64,000 nucleotides of DNA from contig OY986967.1 of NCBI GenBank assembly GCA_963920575.1, forward strand, positions 16,038,094 through 16,102,093, in the 5' to 3' direction. The notes under the pieces were generated by a model. The model did no database searches. It had not been told where the DNA came from and saw only the letters and a list, made by a program, of their open reading frames with translations. A program made the position numbers and the translations under genes. Positions 44,133-56,730 of this stretch are shown here, piece by piece; position 1 is the stretch's first letter; every line of letters begins with the position of its first letter. The stretch is from Narthecium ossifragum. Taxonomy: Eukaryota; Streptophyta; Magnoliopsida; Dioscoreales; Nartheciaceae.

Positions 44133-45000
44133 AGGTACCGTTTGGTCGTGGGATAAACTATTTTAGGTTTAGAGAGGATATGGATTAGTATGATGGGATA
44201 AATAGTGGAATAAAGTTATTCCATTTGTGGTGTTTGGTTGAAAAATAAGAATAAATCAGTAATGGTTACTTGGGATAAAGAAATAGTGTTTGTATGGAAA
44301 AGATGGAATAAAAACATGTCATATCATGATGTGGACCAATGATGATATAACATGTGGCATGTGGACCCACTTATATTAATATTTTATTATAATAACATAT
44401 TAATAATATTATTTAATACATTACGCACATGAAAATGTTTTTATGATGGCAAAAGTTTTTATACGCTTATAAAAACGCATGCAAAAATATTTATGAGCTC
44501 ACAAAAATATTTGCACGTGTCATACGATGATTGGTCCACATCATATAAAAAGTATTATTTTTTATATTATTTTAATAATATATATTAAAATAGTGATAAA
44601 AATATTAATATAAGTGGGCCCATATGGGGTTCCATTGGTATGCATGACTATGCCATTTCACCATGCCATGTGGCATGGCTCATGCCATACTCAACTCGAA
44701 GGCAATTCTAAAATATTTTTATATCTTGTCTTACTTGAAACGTCAATTTTTTTTTTACTGTGTGCGGATAGAAATGAGGATAGAAATCGAACTGAGATAT
44801 AAGATAAAGCTTATCCCCAAAACACAGGATAACTCATTTTTTCTTATTCTACTAATCTCATTCTGTTTAGATTTGCATGTTGACGATTGGTTACGTGATA
44901 GGCTATTTCGGGTTTAGAGATATCTTAAATCCGTATGTTGAAATTAATATGTTGTTTGATTGCTATTCCATGATTGGTTGCCTTTCAACCAAACAGGGCC
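44133..45000. mobile_element. third MITE-like element with inverted copies of the 104-bp module
   Basis: Ends GGTACCGTTTGGTCGTGGG and CAACCAAACAGGGCC are imperfectly inverted. TTA lies at the left; no clean matching duplication is seen at the right. One module copy is in - orientation (GGACCAATGATGATATAACA then TGTGGCATGTGGACCCACTT, 44334-44380) and one in + orientation (CACGTGTCATACGATGATTG then GTCCACATCAT, about 44515-44550, with AATATTAATATAAGTGGGCC following). Confidence 0.55.
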
Positions 45001-46788
45001 CGGCCTGAAGGTTCGAGTAGCTAAACAAAACATCATCTCCACAACATGTTTTTTTGTTTCTTTTATGATGGAGACTCTGATACAAGCATAAATCACAGTA
45101 CCTCACCATCAATGGTTCATCCACGTATCGTCAGCTACTCCGTCTCCGTCCAAAGTCATTAAAAATGCATTTTTTGGTTGAAATTTTGAAGTTGTCGACC
45201 TATACAAATCCACACGTCATGAATCTTTCAACACGTCGTTGAGATTATTTGAGCAGTAATTATATGTTCACTAGTTCTTGATTTTTGATCCATGTCAAGC
45301 AGTCGTTGATGATGGAATGACAAAGACAGTACGTATGTGCCAATTAATGTATGTATAAGACTATACATGTAGATGTTAACTGGTATTATTTAAAATTGAT
45401 GATGAGAGGACAAACGATCACATATATCAAATAGATGGAGAAAAGTACTATATAGGTTTAATTGTTTTTACATAAGAATTAATCTTATAAGGAGCAATAA
45501 CGGTTAAGCTGCATTAATTCATATCCCCTAAGTTTTTTTATATATATTCTCTAAGTTTACTTTATATAAACCTGCATTAATTCATATCAACCTAAGTTCT
45601 ATTAATATTATCTTATGTAATATGCAAAGACTTATATTTATATTTATATTATTTTATATACCCTAAGTTAGACTTATAATATTTTATTTTATATAGGCTA
45701 TATTTTATTATTATAGGCTATGTTTTATGGTGGCAGTGAACAAAAAGCTATGACCAACCTTCGAACCCTAGACCACATAGGGTCAACACAGCCGTCTAAC
45801 CAAACAAACTACAGGGAGTTTGTTAAAATTTTATATTAACAATAACTAAAAACTGTGCCCCTGGCACAGGTGAGTACTAGTTTTATATATGTCTCGACGC
45901 AAACTATTAGCTAGATTCAATGGTGTTGTTAGGGGATATAGTGGAGATTAAAATCATATATCATCATTTGCCATAATTCTATTTTCTAAATTACTTCTTG
46001 AATTTTATCAATAATTGAAGATGTTTAAATGATTTCTACCGGTATAAGACTAGGTAAGAAAATTAAAAGAAACCAAGCTTTGTCTCCATCCAAGTCATAC
46101 TAGTCAATAGCACTTTTTCTAAATTTGCAGCTGCTGACCTATGAACAAATCACCAAGTCTTGAATCTTTCGACACATCATCAAGATTTTTCCGGCAATAA
46201 TTGTATGTTTTATCTTGACTTTGGGTCGATGTCGAGGAGTCAAAGATTGAAGGATAATTGATGGCATATACTAAATATATGCTGCATGTACTTCGTACAA
46301 TTGTCATAATTTTACCCTCTAAAATGGTAGATATATATATTCAATAATTGGACATGTATAAATGAGTTTCAACATTATATGAGTAGGAAAAACAAAAAAA
46401 TAAGAATATAGCGCCGGACCGACGGGGAAAAATATATTTAGAGCTATCCTTCTTTGACCCCAAAAAAACACAAAAATGAACTTTAGGAAAAAAATTATGA
46501 ACCAAGAGAAGCAATAGAACTCAGCAAGAGACAAGGTCTGCGTCCTATAAGGCGGAAGACCAGGCCGCTCAAAAAGTCCCCAAAACTTTATAATTAGACC
46601 CGTTCATTCCAATGACCAATCCCACACTATAGACTAACCCATTAATTAGGATTATCATATCAACACTCGGCACGCGTCAACAAAGTGGGTTTTGTTTCTG
46701 GCATATCATCATACCAAATACTCAAATATATTTGAATCTCATTCAACAATTCACATCATTCATAAAAAGACTGATTAGGATTCATTAA
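45001..46788. other. no gene seen
   Basis: AT-rich intergenic DNA. No coding or element ends recognised. Confidence 0.4.
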
Positions 46789-47008
46789 GAGCACGTTTGG
46801 CACTCGATGGAATGGGATGGAATCATAGAATCCACAATTCTCATCCTGATCGTTCACGTGTTTGACAACCATTGAAAACCGAAATGCGTGGAATCCGTCA
46901 AACCGGTGATTCCATTTTTCCGGAATCGTGGTGTCTACTGAAATCGAGTGGACTTTGCGATCATTCGGTTCCACAAATACTATTGCTATTCGAGAGCCAA
47001 ATATGTCA
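46789..47008. mobile_element. small MITE-like element
   Basis: Inverted ends GAGCACGTTTGGCACTCGA and TCGAGAGCCAAATATGTC match at the TTTGGC..TCGA core. The inside has GATGGAATGGGATGGAATC and inverted GATTCCATTTTTCCGGAATC. No target duplication was confirmed. Confidence 0.4.
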
Positions 47009-48242
47009 TCAAATGTTAAAAATTTAGACTGTCGAATGAGATTTAAATAGATCTAAAATCATTGATTTGCTGATATGATAATAGTGATGATAGGAGGGAA
47101 ACAAAATCCCAAACTAAGCTGTTCTAGAAGCACCAAATGGCTGTTACACATACACGTCCGTTATTCTAAATTTAACCTATCATGTTGACATATATCAAGT
47201 AACTTATATTAAGATAAGCCAGCTGGCTGACGGCGAGCACGCAACCGTCGCTAGCTGGAAAGCTAGACAAACGGATCAAGGCTGGAAGGGCCGGCAATTT
47301 GGCTACCATAATGATAACTTAACCAGCAAGCGATGAATGTGGTCGGTCAAGCATCCATCCGTCCAACTGGAGGTTACTACTTCAAAATCGGCAATCATGT
47401 GATGTCCTCACGTAGTCACGTGTCTCCAAGTCACCGCCACCATCAACACCATTCTTTCCGCCCGGAAAACATGTGATCCAACCCCAATCTATTCTTAATC
47501 TAATCCAACTCAACTCAATCCAATCCGATCCTTCCTTTTTCCACGCATTAGTACCCCCACCACCACACCCCTCCTCCTCTCACGGCCAATCCACGTTCAA
47601 AAACCCCACTTTTCCCCAACCCAAACGCCTCCTCCGCCGCCTTCTCCGGCCGCATCGCCGCTGGAATCCCCATCCTATCCCTCAAACCACCCCCGCAATC
47701 ACACTAACCCCACCCACGTAATTCCCACTAAAAAACATGGGCATTTCCGGAATAAACCAACAAAATATTCCGGAATAGTAAACCATTCGTCAACCTATGA
47801 CGACCGCGAGATCCTAGCCAAACTAACTACCGGAAACAAGGCCACGTCACACCTCTATAATTTTTTTAAAAAAGGAAAATCAAATTATTCCCCCTTTTTT
47901 TCAAAAAAAAGGTTGGGGTGGTGGGACCCGTCTCTTCAGCGACCACTGTCCCTTTCCATGAATAATAGGATTAAATAATTTGATATAATAATAAAATTAG
48001 TAAAAGGACTCACTATTTCTATTTGGGTAATTAATAAAGCCAATAAATAAAGACCCAGCCAGCTTTGGGGTGTTTCTAAATCTAAAGCAGCTTTTTTTGT
48101 TTCAATTAATTGGGGGTGTTCTGGTTCTCCGTACCGCCTCGCCGGTACAGCTCACCGCCCTCATCACCTTTCCTTATAGCAGCTGCCTCTCCTCTAGCTT
48201 TATACGTTCCTTCTTGTCTTCTTCTCCTCGCTCCTCTGGTTC

Positions 48243-48280
<38 letters not shown>

Positions 48281-48297
48281 AGGAGGAGGAGGGAAGG
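47009..48297 (+). promoter_or_regulatory. upstream region and 5' leader of the IST1-like gene
   Basis: No upstream gene is seen. A run of alternating AG (48244-48275) followed by GGAGGAGGAGG leads directly into the start codon, so the 5' leader is strongly purine-rich. The pyrimidine-rich stretch 48125-48240 lies before it. A proline-rich frame at 47473-47721 has no support as a protein. Confidence 0.5.
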
Positions 48298-51200
48298 ATG
48301 TTCGACAGCTTGATCGGTGGCAAGTTCTGCAACAAATGGTGAGCAAATGATCGATCTTTCTTTGTTTTTGGAATGGAAGTGTGGATTGGTGATCTTTGTG
48401 ATGGTTTTGGGTGGGGTTTTGTTAACGGGTGGATGGTTGGGGGTGGTGGTGCAGCAAGCATGCGGTGAAGTGCGTGCGGACGAGGGTGGAGCCGATAAGG
48501 AGGAAGAAGCAGGCGATGGTGAGGTTCTTGAAGAAGGACGTCGCGGATCTGCTGGCTAATGGCCTCGACAACAACGCCTTCGGCAGGGTTTGTTAAACTC
48601 AGCTTGGATCGTCTCCTTTTTTTGGTTTTTGGTTTTGGTTTTGTTTTGCTTGGAGATCTGAGTAGTGGGTTTCGTTTGTTTGGGTTTGGAAATCAGGGTT
48701 TCATCCTTTTTTTTCGGTTTTGTTTTCTTGAGTGGTTCTAATGTGGATGGCATTGTTGTTCTTAAGATGCTGGGAAATGGTCTTGAAACTGGAGGATGGG
48801 ACTTGGCTTGCTGTTTTGTTGATTTTTGTTTCTTGAATTCTGCTTCGAATTCTAGCTGGAAATGGAATGCATGTAAGTACCAATGCGCTGATTGATTTTT
48901 CGGTTTTTCTTTTCATAAGGCCATCGAAATTTGGAATCTTTTTTTTATGGGTTCTTTGTTGTTCTTGTGAGTGTCTCATGGTGTTGTTGTGGATAGACTC
49001 GAAGGTTCATTTCGATAGGAAGTTGTGTAATTCACAATACATTGATGGCCATGAAAATTGAGCTTTTATAGTGAAATTTTTTATGTACAAATTTTCATAC
49101 TTTCATGATTGAATTTTGTGCTTACTGTTTTAAATTAGTCCTGTCTCCTGAATGCATAATGACCTTTCAATAGCTTCTTATTTTTCAAACAGATTGATGC
49201 GTTAATCGTTGAAATCAATCACACGTCATGCTATGATATGATAGAGCAATACTGCGACTTCATATGGAAGCAGCTTCCAAGTCTACAAAAACAGAGGTGG
49301 CTACTATTTTCCTAGCCCTTTTTATCTATTGGTATTTGATTTGCTTGATAACTCTGGACATATTTGATGGCAGTGGAACCTATGCTCTCCAAAATCAGGA
49401 GAAGAAAGCAAGTTTTAATGGAGACATTGCTCATTGCTAGAATTTTGGCCCTATATTCGTCGTCTTTCACTCTTTTTCCTGTACTTAGAGTTTCAACAAT
49501 ATCATCCTTCTGCCCTTTGTTATATTTGTTGTGATTGTGCATGATTGGTTCTTTAAATGCTTTCAAGTAGCTAATATGAGTTTCCAGTTTTCAGCACCTA
49601 AAGTAATTTAGTTGAAAGTTGAAATATAGTAGTGTAATTTGTTATTTTACTGTTCTGCTGCTTATTTTCAAACAGTTTAGCTAGGTGAATTGAGGTTTTG
49701 CTATACAAGGTAATCCTTTAGTCACAGGACGGAAACAAGTCTATTATGCGCATATGTGGAAACTTTCTATGTAGGCAGGTCATGCCATGGTGGGCAAAAG
49801 CACATATCATGGAAGCCTTATAGCACTTCTTTTACTCTTGCCGTGTCAATTTAAATTAGAGCCTTGGTCATTTTTCCGCTTTTTCTGTACAAATGCCAGA
49901 GACTTCCCTGTTCTCAAATTCTCAGTCTGTACTCCTTTTGAACCTAGATTAGGAATGAAACTTCTGTGTTGGTGGCAAAAGTTACCCAAGGTTATAAGAA
50001 TAGCAAATGGTTAGAGTCTTGAGAACTCGCGTTTGCATCATGACCTTTTTTTTGTTACAATCTTGAGAAGTTCAGTTTGCATCATGACCCTTTTTCTGGA
50101 AGGACCATTTTTTGTTCATCTAGCAAACCAATCATTTTCCTCTAGGTACAGAATCACTATTACCATCGGAACCCTTGGGCTACTGTAATAGCAAATTCTG
50201 CAAATTCATACTTGCTGCTGGGAATGGGTGCAATAGCTTGGTTTATTAGCTGGTAGCGCTATTTAGTGAGGCTTCTATGTCTGGAAATTGTCCCTCTTCA
50301 TGTGCTAGCCATTGTCGACATAGTTAATTCTCTCTTTCATAGATTTGAATATATGTGCACATGACATCTACCATTTGGTGTTTCTTGATTTTTTTGCATG
50401 CCTGTTCAGAAATCAGCTTCTTTTTATGGTTGTTGTCATTCAATCATGCAAATGCAGGTTAACATGATTGTGACCCCTCTTTTCCCTTCCAAGCTCCAAG
50501 CATCAATTGTTGTCTTTGTTCTTCTTGCCTTTTTGGTACTAATAGCACAGATGTTTCAAGTTCCTGCATTAGTAGTGAACAGCGTTCCAGCTATCCCTTG
50601 AAGATCAAAATTAATTACCTAAATGCATTGTATGCTCAAAAATAGTTGGCTCTATACTGCTGCATAGTGAGATCTAAGATTCCCTTATGTTGTCTCTTTG
50701 TTATGATAGCATGATGGCAATGGTTTATACTTTTTTCTTTGCACAGGAAATGCCCTGAAGATGCCATGGAGGCTGTGTCAACTCTCATATATGCTGCTGC
50801 TAGGTACTCGGATTTGCCAGAATTATCTGATTTGAGGCGTGCTTTTACAGAGCGATATGGGAGTCAGAGTGAGTCATCTGTAAATGTCGAGGTACTCAAT
50901 TAAGCCTTGCATCCCCAAGCTTGTCTCCTATCTCCAAGTTGTTCCATTCAGTGTCTGATTAAGTTCATTTCATGTTTCAGTTCATTGACAAGTTGCAAAA
51001 AAAGTCATTTTCGGTGGATAAGAAGCTGCAATTGATGCACAAGATTGCTGAAGAATTCTCTGTGAAGTGGGATTCCAAGTCCTTTAAATTCAGAATGTCC
51101 AATCCTCCTGGATCTGTACCTGTAAGTATCTAAGGAAATTGGCATCGTTCTTGATAAATTAAGACGCGACCTTGTCCCTTAGTATTGAAGTTATCAAACA

Positions 51201-53091
51201 ACTGTCTAGGAAATGCTAATGTTTTGATAGGTAGAACTATTAGTTCTGTTTACTTGGACCACTTTCTTAGAGTGGGCCTGACACTTTTAAAATTTGTTAA
51301 CAAGAACATCAACACATGCTGATAAGCAAATTTTTGCTATTCTTTTTGTAGGACCAACCAAATAAATCTGCGCCTGTCAATGATGGAGTGGATGAAGCTT
51401 CGCGCAAGATGCACAATGGTGTGACTGAAGCTTTCACCACCAATATAAGGAACCAAGAGATTTCATCCACGTACGGAACTGTGCCCAGGAGAATTATTGG
51501 ACAGAAACAAGTCCAGCCAGAGCCAAAAGATATTCACATAATCTCAAGCATCAAGAATTCACGCTCTAGTGACAGTACTGAGAAGAACAGGAAAGTATCT
51601 GCTTATGAACCAGAGAATATGGAGCCACACTACCACAGACAAGCTCCATATGTTAAACCAAAAGGCATTCGGCATGAAATGTGGAAAGATGACCACCTTA
51701 ATGAAGGTATCACTCGGTTGCCATCGCCAATGGCCCAAACAGTTGAATCACGGGAATCTGTTGACGATCAAAACATCTACAGAGCTCCTCCCTACACCAA
51801 ACAAAAAGGATCTAAAAAGGAAGAAAATGCAGAAGAACATCAAAATGCTGTTGCATATGAAAGGTCATCAAGGGGCGAAAAAGACGTGAATTCTACTTCT
51901 CAAGATAGAAAACCAGGGGGTGCAGCCAACTACGACAATGACAGAGCAGTCAATCTTGCTCCTCCATATATCAAACCAAAAGTAAACCACCTTCCAGCCC
52001 GTGAGGATGATCCCAGGTTAGGCGACCCTTTGAATGGATTGAATGGTGAAGCTAAAGTTTATACAAAGGATAACTTGTTTGATGATGAGAAGCCAAGACC
52101 CAGGTCTGTCAGAAGGAAGCACCCAAAACCACCATTGTTTGATCCATTGTTTGATGAGATAAATGGCGCCGCTGAAGATGATACGCTAGCTAGCATTACT
52201 CCAAGTGTAAGAAGGCATTGCAGCAGGCACAGCAGGGTCACCTGTGATGATGTTGATAATGAGAGGGAGGAGAAGATGATGGAGCGGCAACCAAAAGCAC
52301 AAGTAGTCAATGAGATTTATGGGGGTGTCGATAGCGAGAAGCCCATGAGTCGAACTGCAAGTGGCCGAAGGAGGCCTGGTATCAGGCGGGGCATGTCTAC
52401 CTATGATGATGATAATTACCAGGGAGCGGACAAAATGAGCTATCAGCAGCCCAAAGCAGCTGTGTTTAATGAAGTCGATGATGGCATTGACAATCTTGGC
52501 ATTCGAACTCCAAGCAGCCGTGGAAGAGATGGAAGCAGGCGGAGTGTAGCCGCATATAATGATGGTGATTATGTCAGGTCGGGGAAGGTGAACAGAGAAG
52601 AACAGGCACGGGTCTTAGATGAGGACAATGCCATTGACCTCATGCTTCGGGTTCCTAGTGGCAGAAGAAGGCATGGAAGTGCTAGGAGAAGCAGTGTTAA
52701 ACATGGTGGTGGTGATGACGAGGAGAAGGCGATGGATAGGCTCTTGCTGCACTACAGCAAGAAAGGGATGCCAGAAAACGCGAGAGCGCGGACCAGAGAA
52801 CCTCCAAATGATTGTGTCATCAATGAAGCTGAGGTTGGAGAGCGTCGTAGCACCATCGACCACTACCGGGGCTCAGCAGTGAAACCAGTGCATCTCCATG
52901 GAAGAGCCGCCTCACTCCCACCTGAGCCAATTAGTCCAGGAAATGGTGTGAAGGCTCCGCCACGAGCCATTTCGATGCAGCCAGGGTTGTTAAGCCCCAA
53001 TTCAGGGCGCGTGCATCCGAGGCTGCCGGACTTTGACGAGCTGGCTGCCCGGGTCGCTGTCTTGAGGAAGTCACAAGAGAAGGGTGGCTAG
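48298..53091 (+). CDS. IST1-like protein (ESCRT-III associated, Vps4 regulator), six exons
   Basis: Exons: 48298-48338, 48455-48587, 49193-49296, 50747-50891, 50981-51121, 51352-53091; all introns are GT-AG and phases join to 767 residues. Residues about 12-180 form the Ist1 domain: CKHAVKCVRTRVEPIRRKKQ, VRFLKKDVADLLANG, IVEINHTSCYDMIEQYCDFI, CPEDAMEAVSTLIYAAARYS, DLPELSDLRRAFTERYG, KKLQLMHKIAEEFSVKWDS. IST1 proteins bind ESCRT-III and Vps4/LIP5 in multivesicular-body sorting. The single last exon encodes a roughly 580-residue disordered tail with three (A)PPY-KPK-type motifs and four diverged modules (PSxRxRxGSRR, then a D-rich patch, then QPKA-VxNE). It ends PDFDELAARVAVLRK, which fits a MIT-interacting motif. 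The start lies in MFDSLIGGKFCNK, typical of the plant family. Confidence 0.93.
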
Positions 53092-53829
53092 CCGAAATTG
53101 GCTTCGTCTCCAGCATTCACAACACAGCTGGGGGTCCTGAACGGTACCGAATTCGTGCTTGGTCCGGAGCTTTCAGGTCGTCCTCTACATTCCTCTTTTT
53201 TTTTAGACACCAATTCTAAAATGTACTTTCGCATACAAATTGTTGTTGTTAACTCTGATGTAGTTTGGCTGTGCCTCTCTATATAGGTCCGTTTGTACAT
53301 ATGTTACTAACAGCTCTGTACTAAGCTGCTTGGTGAGATATCAATGATTCATTTACCCCTGTGAAAGAAATGCTTGAGATTGGAGTGATTGGTTTATTTT
53401 TTTCCACTGGTGTCGATACAATTTACTGGTCTAATCCTTTTATCATTGTTGCTAACCCACTCCCCTTGGATATGGAGACTGCACTGATACAAATGTAACC
53501 AAGCACTGCCCTTTTTTTGTGAAAGAAATATTACTTGTACTAAGCTTTTTGGGGGGATTGCGGTGAGAGTGGTTTGAATACTATATTTTGTCATTATGCA
53601 GACTGGTCTTCCCTTGGATTTGTTGCTAACCCCTTTTTATTATCAATCAATGACCCACTTCCCAATAGAGGAAGGTGAAGACTGCACTGATACAAATGCT
53701 TCTTAGCAGCTGTTAAACAAAAGCATGGCTTCTTGATTCTTCCATGGATTGTCATATCTCCACTGTCTTTTTATTTATCTAAGCTAGCATTTGCCTCTTT
53801 TTCTCTGCATAAAGTTTTGTTCATCTATC
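53092..53829 (+). other. 3' UTR and partly duplicated spacer
   Basis: After the stop, sequence to about 53300 is probably 3' UTR. From 53346 to 53700 two similar blocks follow: GTGAAAGAAAT, TTGTTGCTAACCC and GACTGCACTGATACAAATG each occur twice about 160-205 bp apart. This is an old tandem duplication. Confidence 0.5.
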
Positions 53830-53946
53830 ATGGGTTCCAAAGGCAAGCAGGAGGTAGGTGGTCTGATGAGGCCGAGGTGGTGTTGTGGAGCCGCACGCCG
53901 CGCTACCTTTCTCACCGCACGAGGAAAGTGTGCTTTGGTTCGGTGA
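53830..53946 (+). CDS. possible 38-residue upstream ORF of the membrane-protein gene
   Basis: ATG at 53830 opens MGSKGKQEVGG ... GKCALVR and stops at 53944-53946. It is GC-rich like the main gene and unlike the AT-rich spacer, so it probably lies in the transcribed leader. A plausible leader intron (CAACG|GTAACC at 53988 to TTTATGCAG at 54075) would follow it. Whether it is translated is inference. Confidence 0.25.
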   Translation: MGSKGKQEVGGLMRPRWCCGAARRATFLTARGKCALVR

Positions 53947-54089
53947 AGAAGGCAAGGCGCGTGCGCACCTCCACTGTACTGTCAACGGTAACCGACGCAG
54001 GTCCTTCCCGCCAATCCCTTGGAAGTCTTCACTGCTATACATGGTCCTTCCTTCTTGTCTGTTTTATTTATGCAGGGCTGTAGTCATTT

Positions 54090-54818
54090 ATGAAGGGCAT
54101 GACGAGGGTGGCGATGGGGGTGGCGCTGGCCGTGGCGCTGGGCCTCGCCGTGGTGCTTGTGCTTCTCGTCGTGCTCCTCGGCGACCTCTTCTGCACGTTG
54201 TACGGCTGGAGGCGACGGCGGCAGCGCAGGTCGGAGCTGCATTCTGGAGTCTCGGCTGCTGAAGCGCCAGCGCCGCCCCAGGATGCTGCGACTCCGGCGT
54301 CGAAGCCTCTTGATCGCACCGCCGCCTTCCCTTTCTACGGTCATGGGGTCATCCATGCGCCAAGAAGGTTTCTCCTTACCGTCCCCAAACTAGAAGCTGC
54401 GGCGGCGCCGCCGGGTGCGACGGCGGACCAAGTAGAGTGCGGAGCATATTTCTACTCGTCTCCAGTTATGAAGTCCCCGAAAGAAGGCAGCTTTGTTTGC
54501 ATTTCCAATCCGATCTACGACAAGGTCTGCCCGGCCAGCGGCGAGGTGAATGAAGTCACTGGGACTCCATTCGAGACGCCGGGGACTTCCCCATCACACC
54601 TGGACGATGCAGAGGAGGAGGGAGAGGAAGAGAAGGATGGTTCGCCGCCGCTCTACTACATGAAGAAGCTCCCCCGGTTCGTCCCGCTGGCCTCGTCGAT
54701 GGTCTACATGGTGGACAACGGACGCCGGTCCCTGGCGACCTCTGCTAGCGCCACCGACACCAACAGGCCATCCTCCTCCTCCTCCTCCAACTCCCCGTGC
54801 TCGTCCCCTCCTTGGTGA
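54090..54818 (+). CDS. uncharacterised plant single-pass membrane protein
   Basis: 242 residues in one exon, GC-rich. Residues about 7-32 (VAMGVALAVALGLAVVLVLL then VVLLGDL) form one strong membrane segment, followed by a basic stop-transfer stretch GWRRRRQRR, so the C-terminus is probably cytosolic. The soluble part has short conserved-looking blocks: FVCISNPIYDKVC, TPFETPGTSPSHLDD, an acidic run EEEGEEEKDG, and LPRFVPLASSMVYMVD, ending in a serine run. I believe such blocks occur in a plant family of unknown function. The start at 54090 is chosen because it gives a complete membrane segment. A second ATG at 54099 is possible. Confidence 0.75.
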   Translation: MKGMTRVAMGVALAVALGLAVVLVLLVVLLGDLFCTLYGWRRRRQRRSELHSGVSAAEAPAPPQDAATPASKPLDRTAAFPFYGHGVIHAPRRFLLTVPKLEAAAAPPGATADQVECGAYFYSSPVMKSPKEGSFVCISNPIYDKVCPASGEVNEVTGTPFETPGTSPSHLDDAEEEGEEEKDGSPPLYYMKKLPRFVPLASSMVYMVDNGRRSLATSASATDTNRPSSSSSSNSPCSSPPW

Positions 54819-55702
54819 TCCATGTAGCTTTAGTGTCCATCAGCTAGTGTTATGTCCTTTACCTGCTTAACCTTTAACCATAGAATCAATGCTCTCTTCC
54901 TTTTGTTATTAAAAAAAGATGGAGTAGTTGTGAAGAGCATCAGCATGTGAGTTGCTCCAGAAGAAACCCAGATGATGAATGATACAGCAGGCTTGCAGTT
55001 GGAATGATTTGATTTGTTTTGTTGTTTGTTTAGAAAAAGAGAGAATCTCTTTGAAGGAACTGTGTGTTTTCTAGTGTTTGGCTTCTCTCTGTTTTTTATG
55101 GGTCTTCCTTTTTCTATTACTAGCTTTCGGTTGCTATGGTTCAGGCCATTGATGCTGTTCTCAGGTGCTTAAAAAGAGGTCAGACAGGAGGACTGCTATG
55201 CAGTGCTTCGTGTTGGTGTTTTGTGGCATGGTTGAGGACAAAGAAGTATGTTGGAGTGCATTAAAACTGGGATTTTGATGTGGACTTGTGACCGTTAGGT
55301 TGGTGCGTTACCCCAGATAGTACAGATACAGATGAGTTATGTATATATATGACAAAATCAACTTGTTGGCTGGTCCTCATGGGGTAGCCGTTCGGCTGAC
55401 TTTTATATAGAAGTATAAACTCAGTATTTTCTTGTCATAAAATTTTGGGCTGATTGATAAAGTTAAGATGGCACTCTCAAGAATAATCTTTGAGCATAAA
55501 CCTCTTTATTCTTAGGAATTATTGATGAGTAATTAACATATAGGTAGCACACCATATTATTTTTTACAACATGATGCCACATTCAGTGTTAGTAGCATAT
55601 TAGTGTCACCTTTTACGTTATAATACGAAACTACCCTCACTTGTTACGTAATTTCACTACCTTCATTCATAATGTTGATTAACAAGAAAATAGTTACCCA
55701 AC
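54819..55702. other. 3' flank, no gene seen
   Basis: T-rich 3' flanking sequence, then AT-rich DNA up to an LTR edge at 55703. Confidence 0.4.
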
Positions 55703-55776
55703 TGTTGATGAGAAAATCTTGTTGTAGATCAGCAATGGTCAAACTTAGTCTTAATATTAAAAATCAGGAACGTGAT

Positions 55777-56730
55777 TGTTGGAAATATTAAACTAGGATT
55801 CTTGCTTTTACTAGATAGCAAGTAATCCTTTACACTGATTAAAACAAACAACAAGAACAACAAACGTACCGTTAAACAGGTACAGGAAAGAAGGAGGAAG
55901 CCGCCGAATATGGAAAAGAACTGGATCGAGGCCAGTGTATCACACTGTGCCCTTAAGCTTTGTTTGCCCACCACCACAGCTTCTGGTTCTTCAGGCAAAA
56001 AGCTCCCAGGGTACAACGATCTTCTGCGCGTACGGAAGGAAGCAGGCCTCCGATCGCCCGTCGAGCCTTCGTCGGTTGGTACTCTCAGCCAACAAAACCC
56101 TCTACAAAGTAGTGGTGTGCAAGTGTGTATGCATGTACCAAACAAGGCTGGTAGGGGGGGTCCTATTTATAGGCTAAGGAGGATATCTGATCAGCCACTA
56201 ATGGGGAGATGAAGAGACTCGCCACGTCAGTCGAAACTGCCCAGTAATGGGCTGCCATGTCACATGTAACTGCCCAGTAATGGGCTGCCATCACCTGTAA
56301 CCTCCANNNNNNNNNNNNNNNNNNNNNNNNNNNNNNNNNNNNNNNNNNNNNNNNNNNNNNNNNNNNNNNNNNNNNNNNNNNNNNNNNNNNNNNNNNNNNN
56401 NNNNNNNNNNNNNNNNNNNNNNNNNNNNNNNNNNNNNNNNNNNNNNNNNNNNNNNNNNNNNNNNNNNNNNNNNNNNNNNNNNNNNNNNNNNNNNNNNNNN
56501 NNNNNNCACCCAAGTGTTTAAAGCATAGAAGCTTTAACCACTATATAAACTGGTGGAATGTTTTCTCCACAACCAATGTGGGACTAAACATTTTACTACA
56601 CCACATGGGCTCCTCCATTTAATTATTTAATAATGGGCTTTCTCGTAGCCCATTTGATTCAACCCTTTTAGGCTTAGCCCACACTTACTTAATAAGTGTT
56701 TTGGGCTTTTATTCAAGCCTTATTCCAACA
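55777..56730. repeat. nested solo LTR, TSD GTGAT, contains the assembly gap
   Basis: It starts TGTTGGAAATATT and ends TTATTCCAACA. GTGAT flanks both sides (55772-55776, 56731-56735). 56307-56506 is a run of 200 N, so true length is unknown and internal sequence could be hidden. Words such as ACCAATGTGGGAC and TATTTATAGG are common in plant LTRs. CTGCCCAGTAATGGGCTGCC is repeated just before the gap. Confidence 0.8.
56307..56506. other. assembly gap (200 N)
   Basis: Exactly 200 undetermined bases, inside the nested LTR. The round number suggests a placeholder. Confidence 0.98.

Noticed and set aside
47473..47721. Proline-rich 82-residue frame upstream of the IST1-like gene.
   Set aside because: Composition follows C-rich DNA, there is no family or conserved motif, and it lies in the promoter/leader zone.
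48559..49061. Short + frames within introns of the IST1-like gene.
   Set aside because: They lie between well-supported splice sites and are T-rich intron sequence.
56163..56513. Open frames running through X residues.
   Set aside because: They are artefacts of the 200-N gap.
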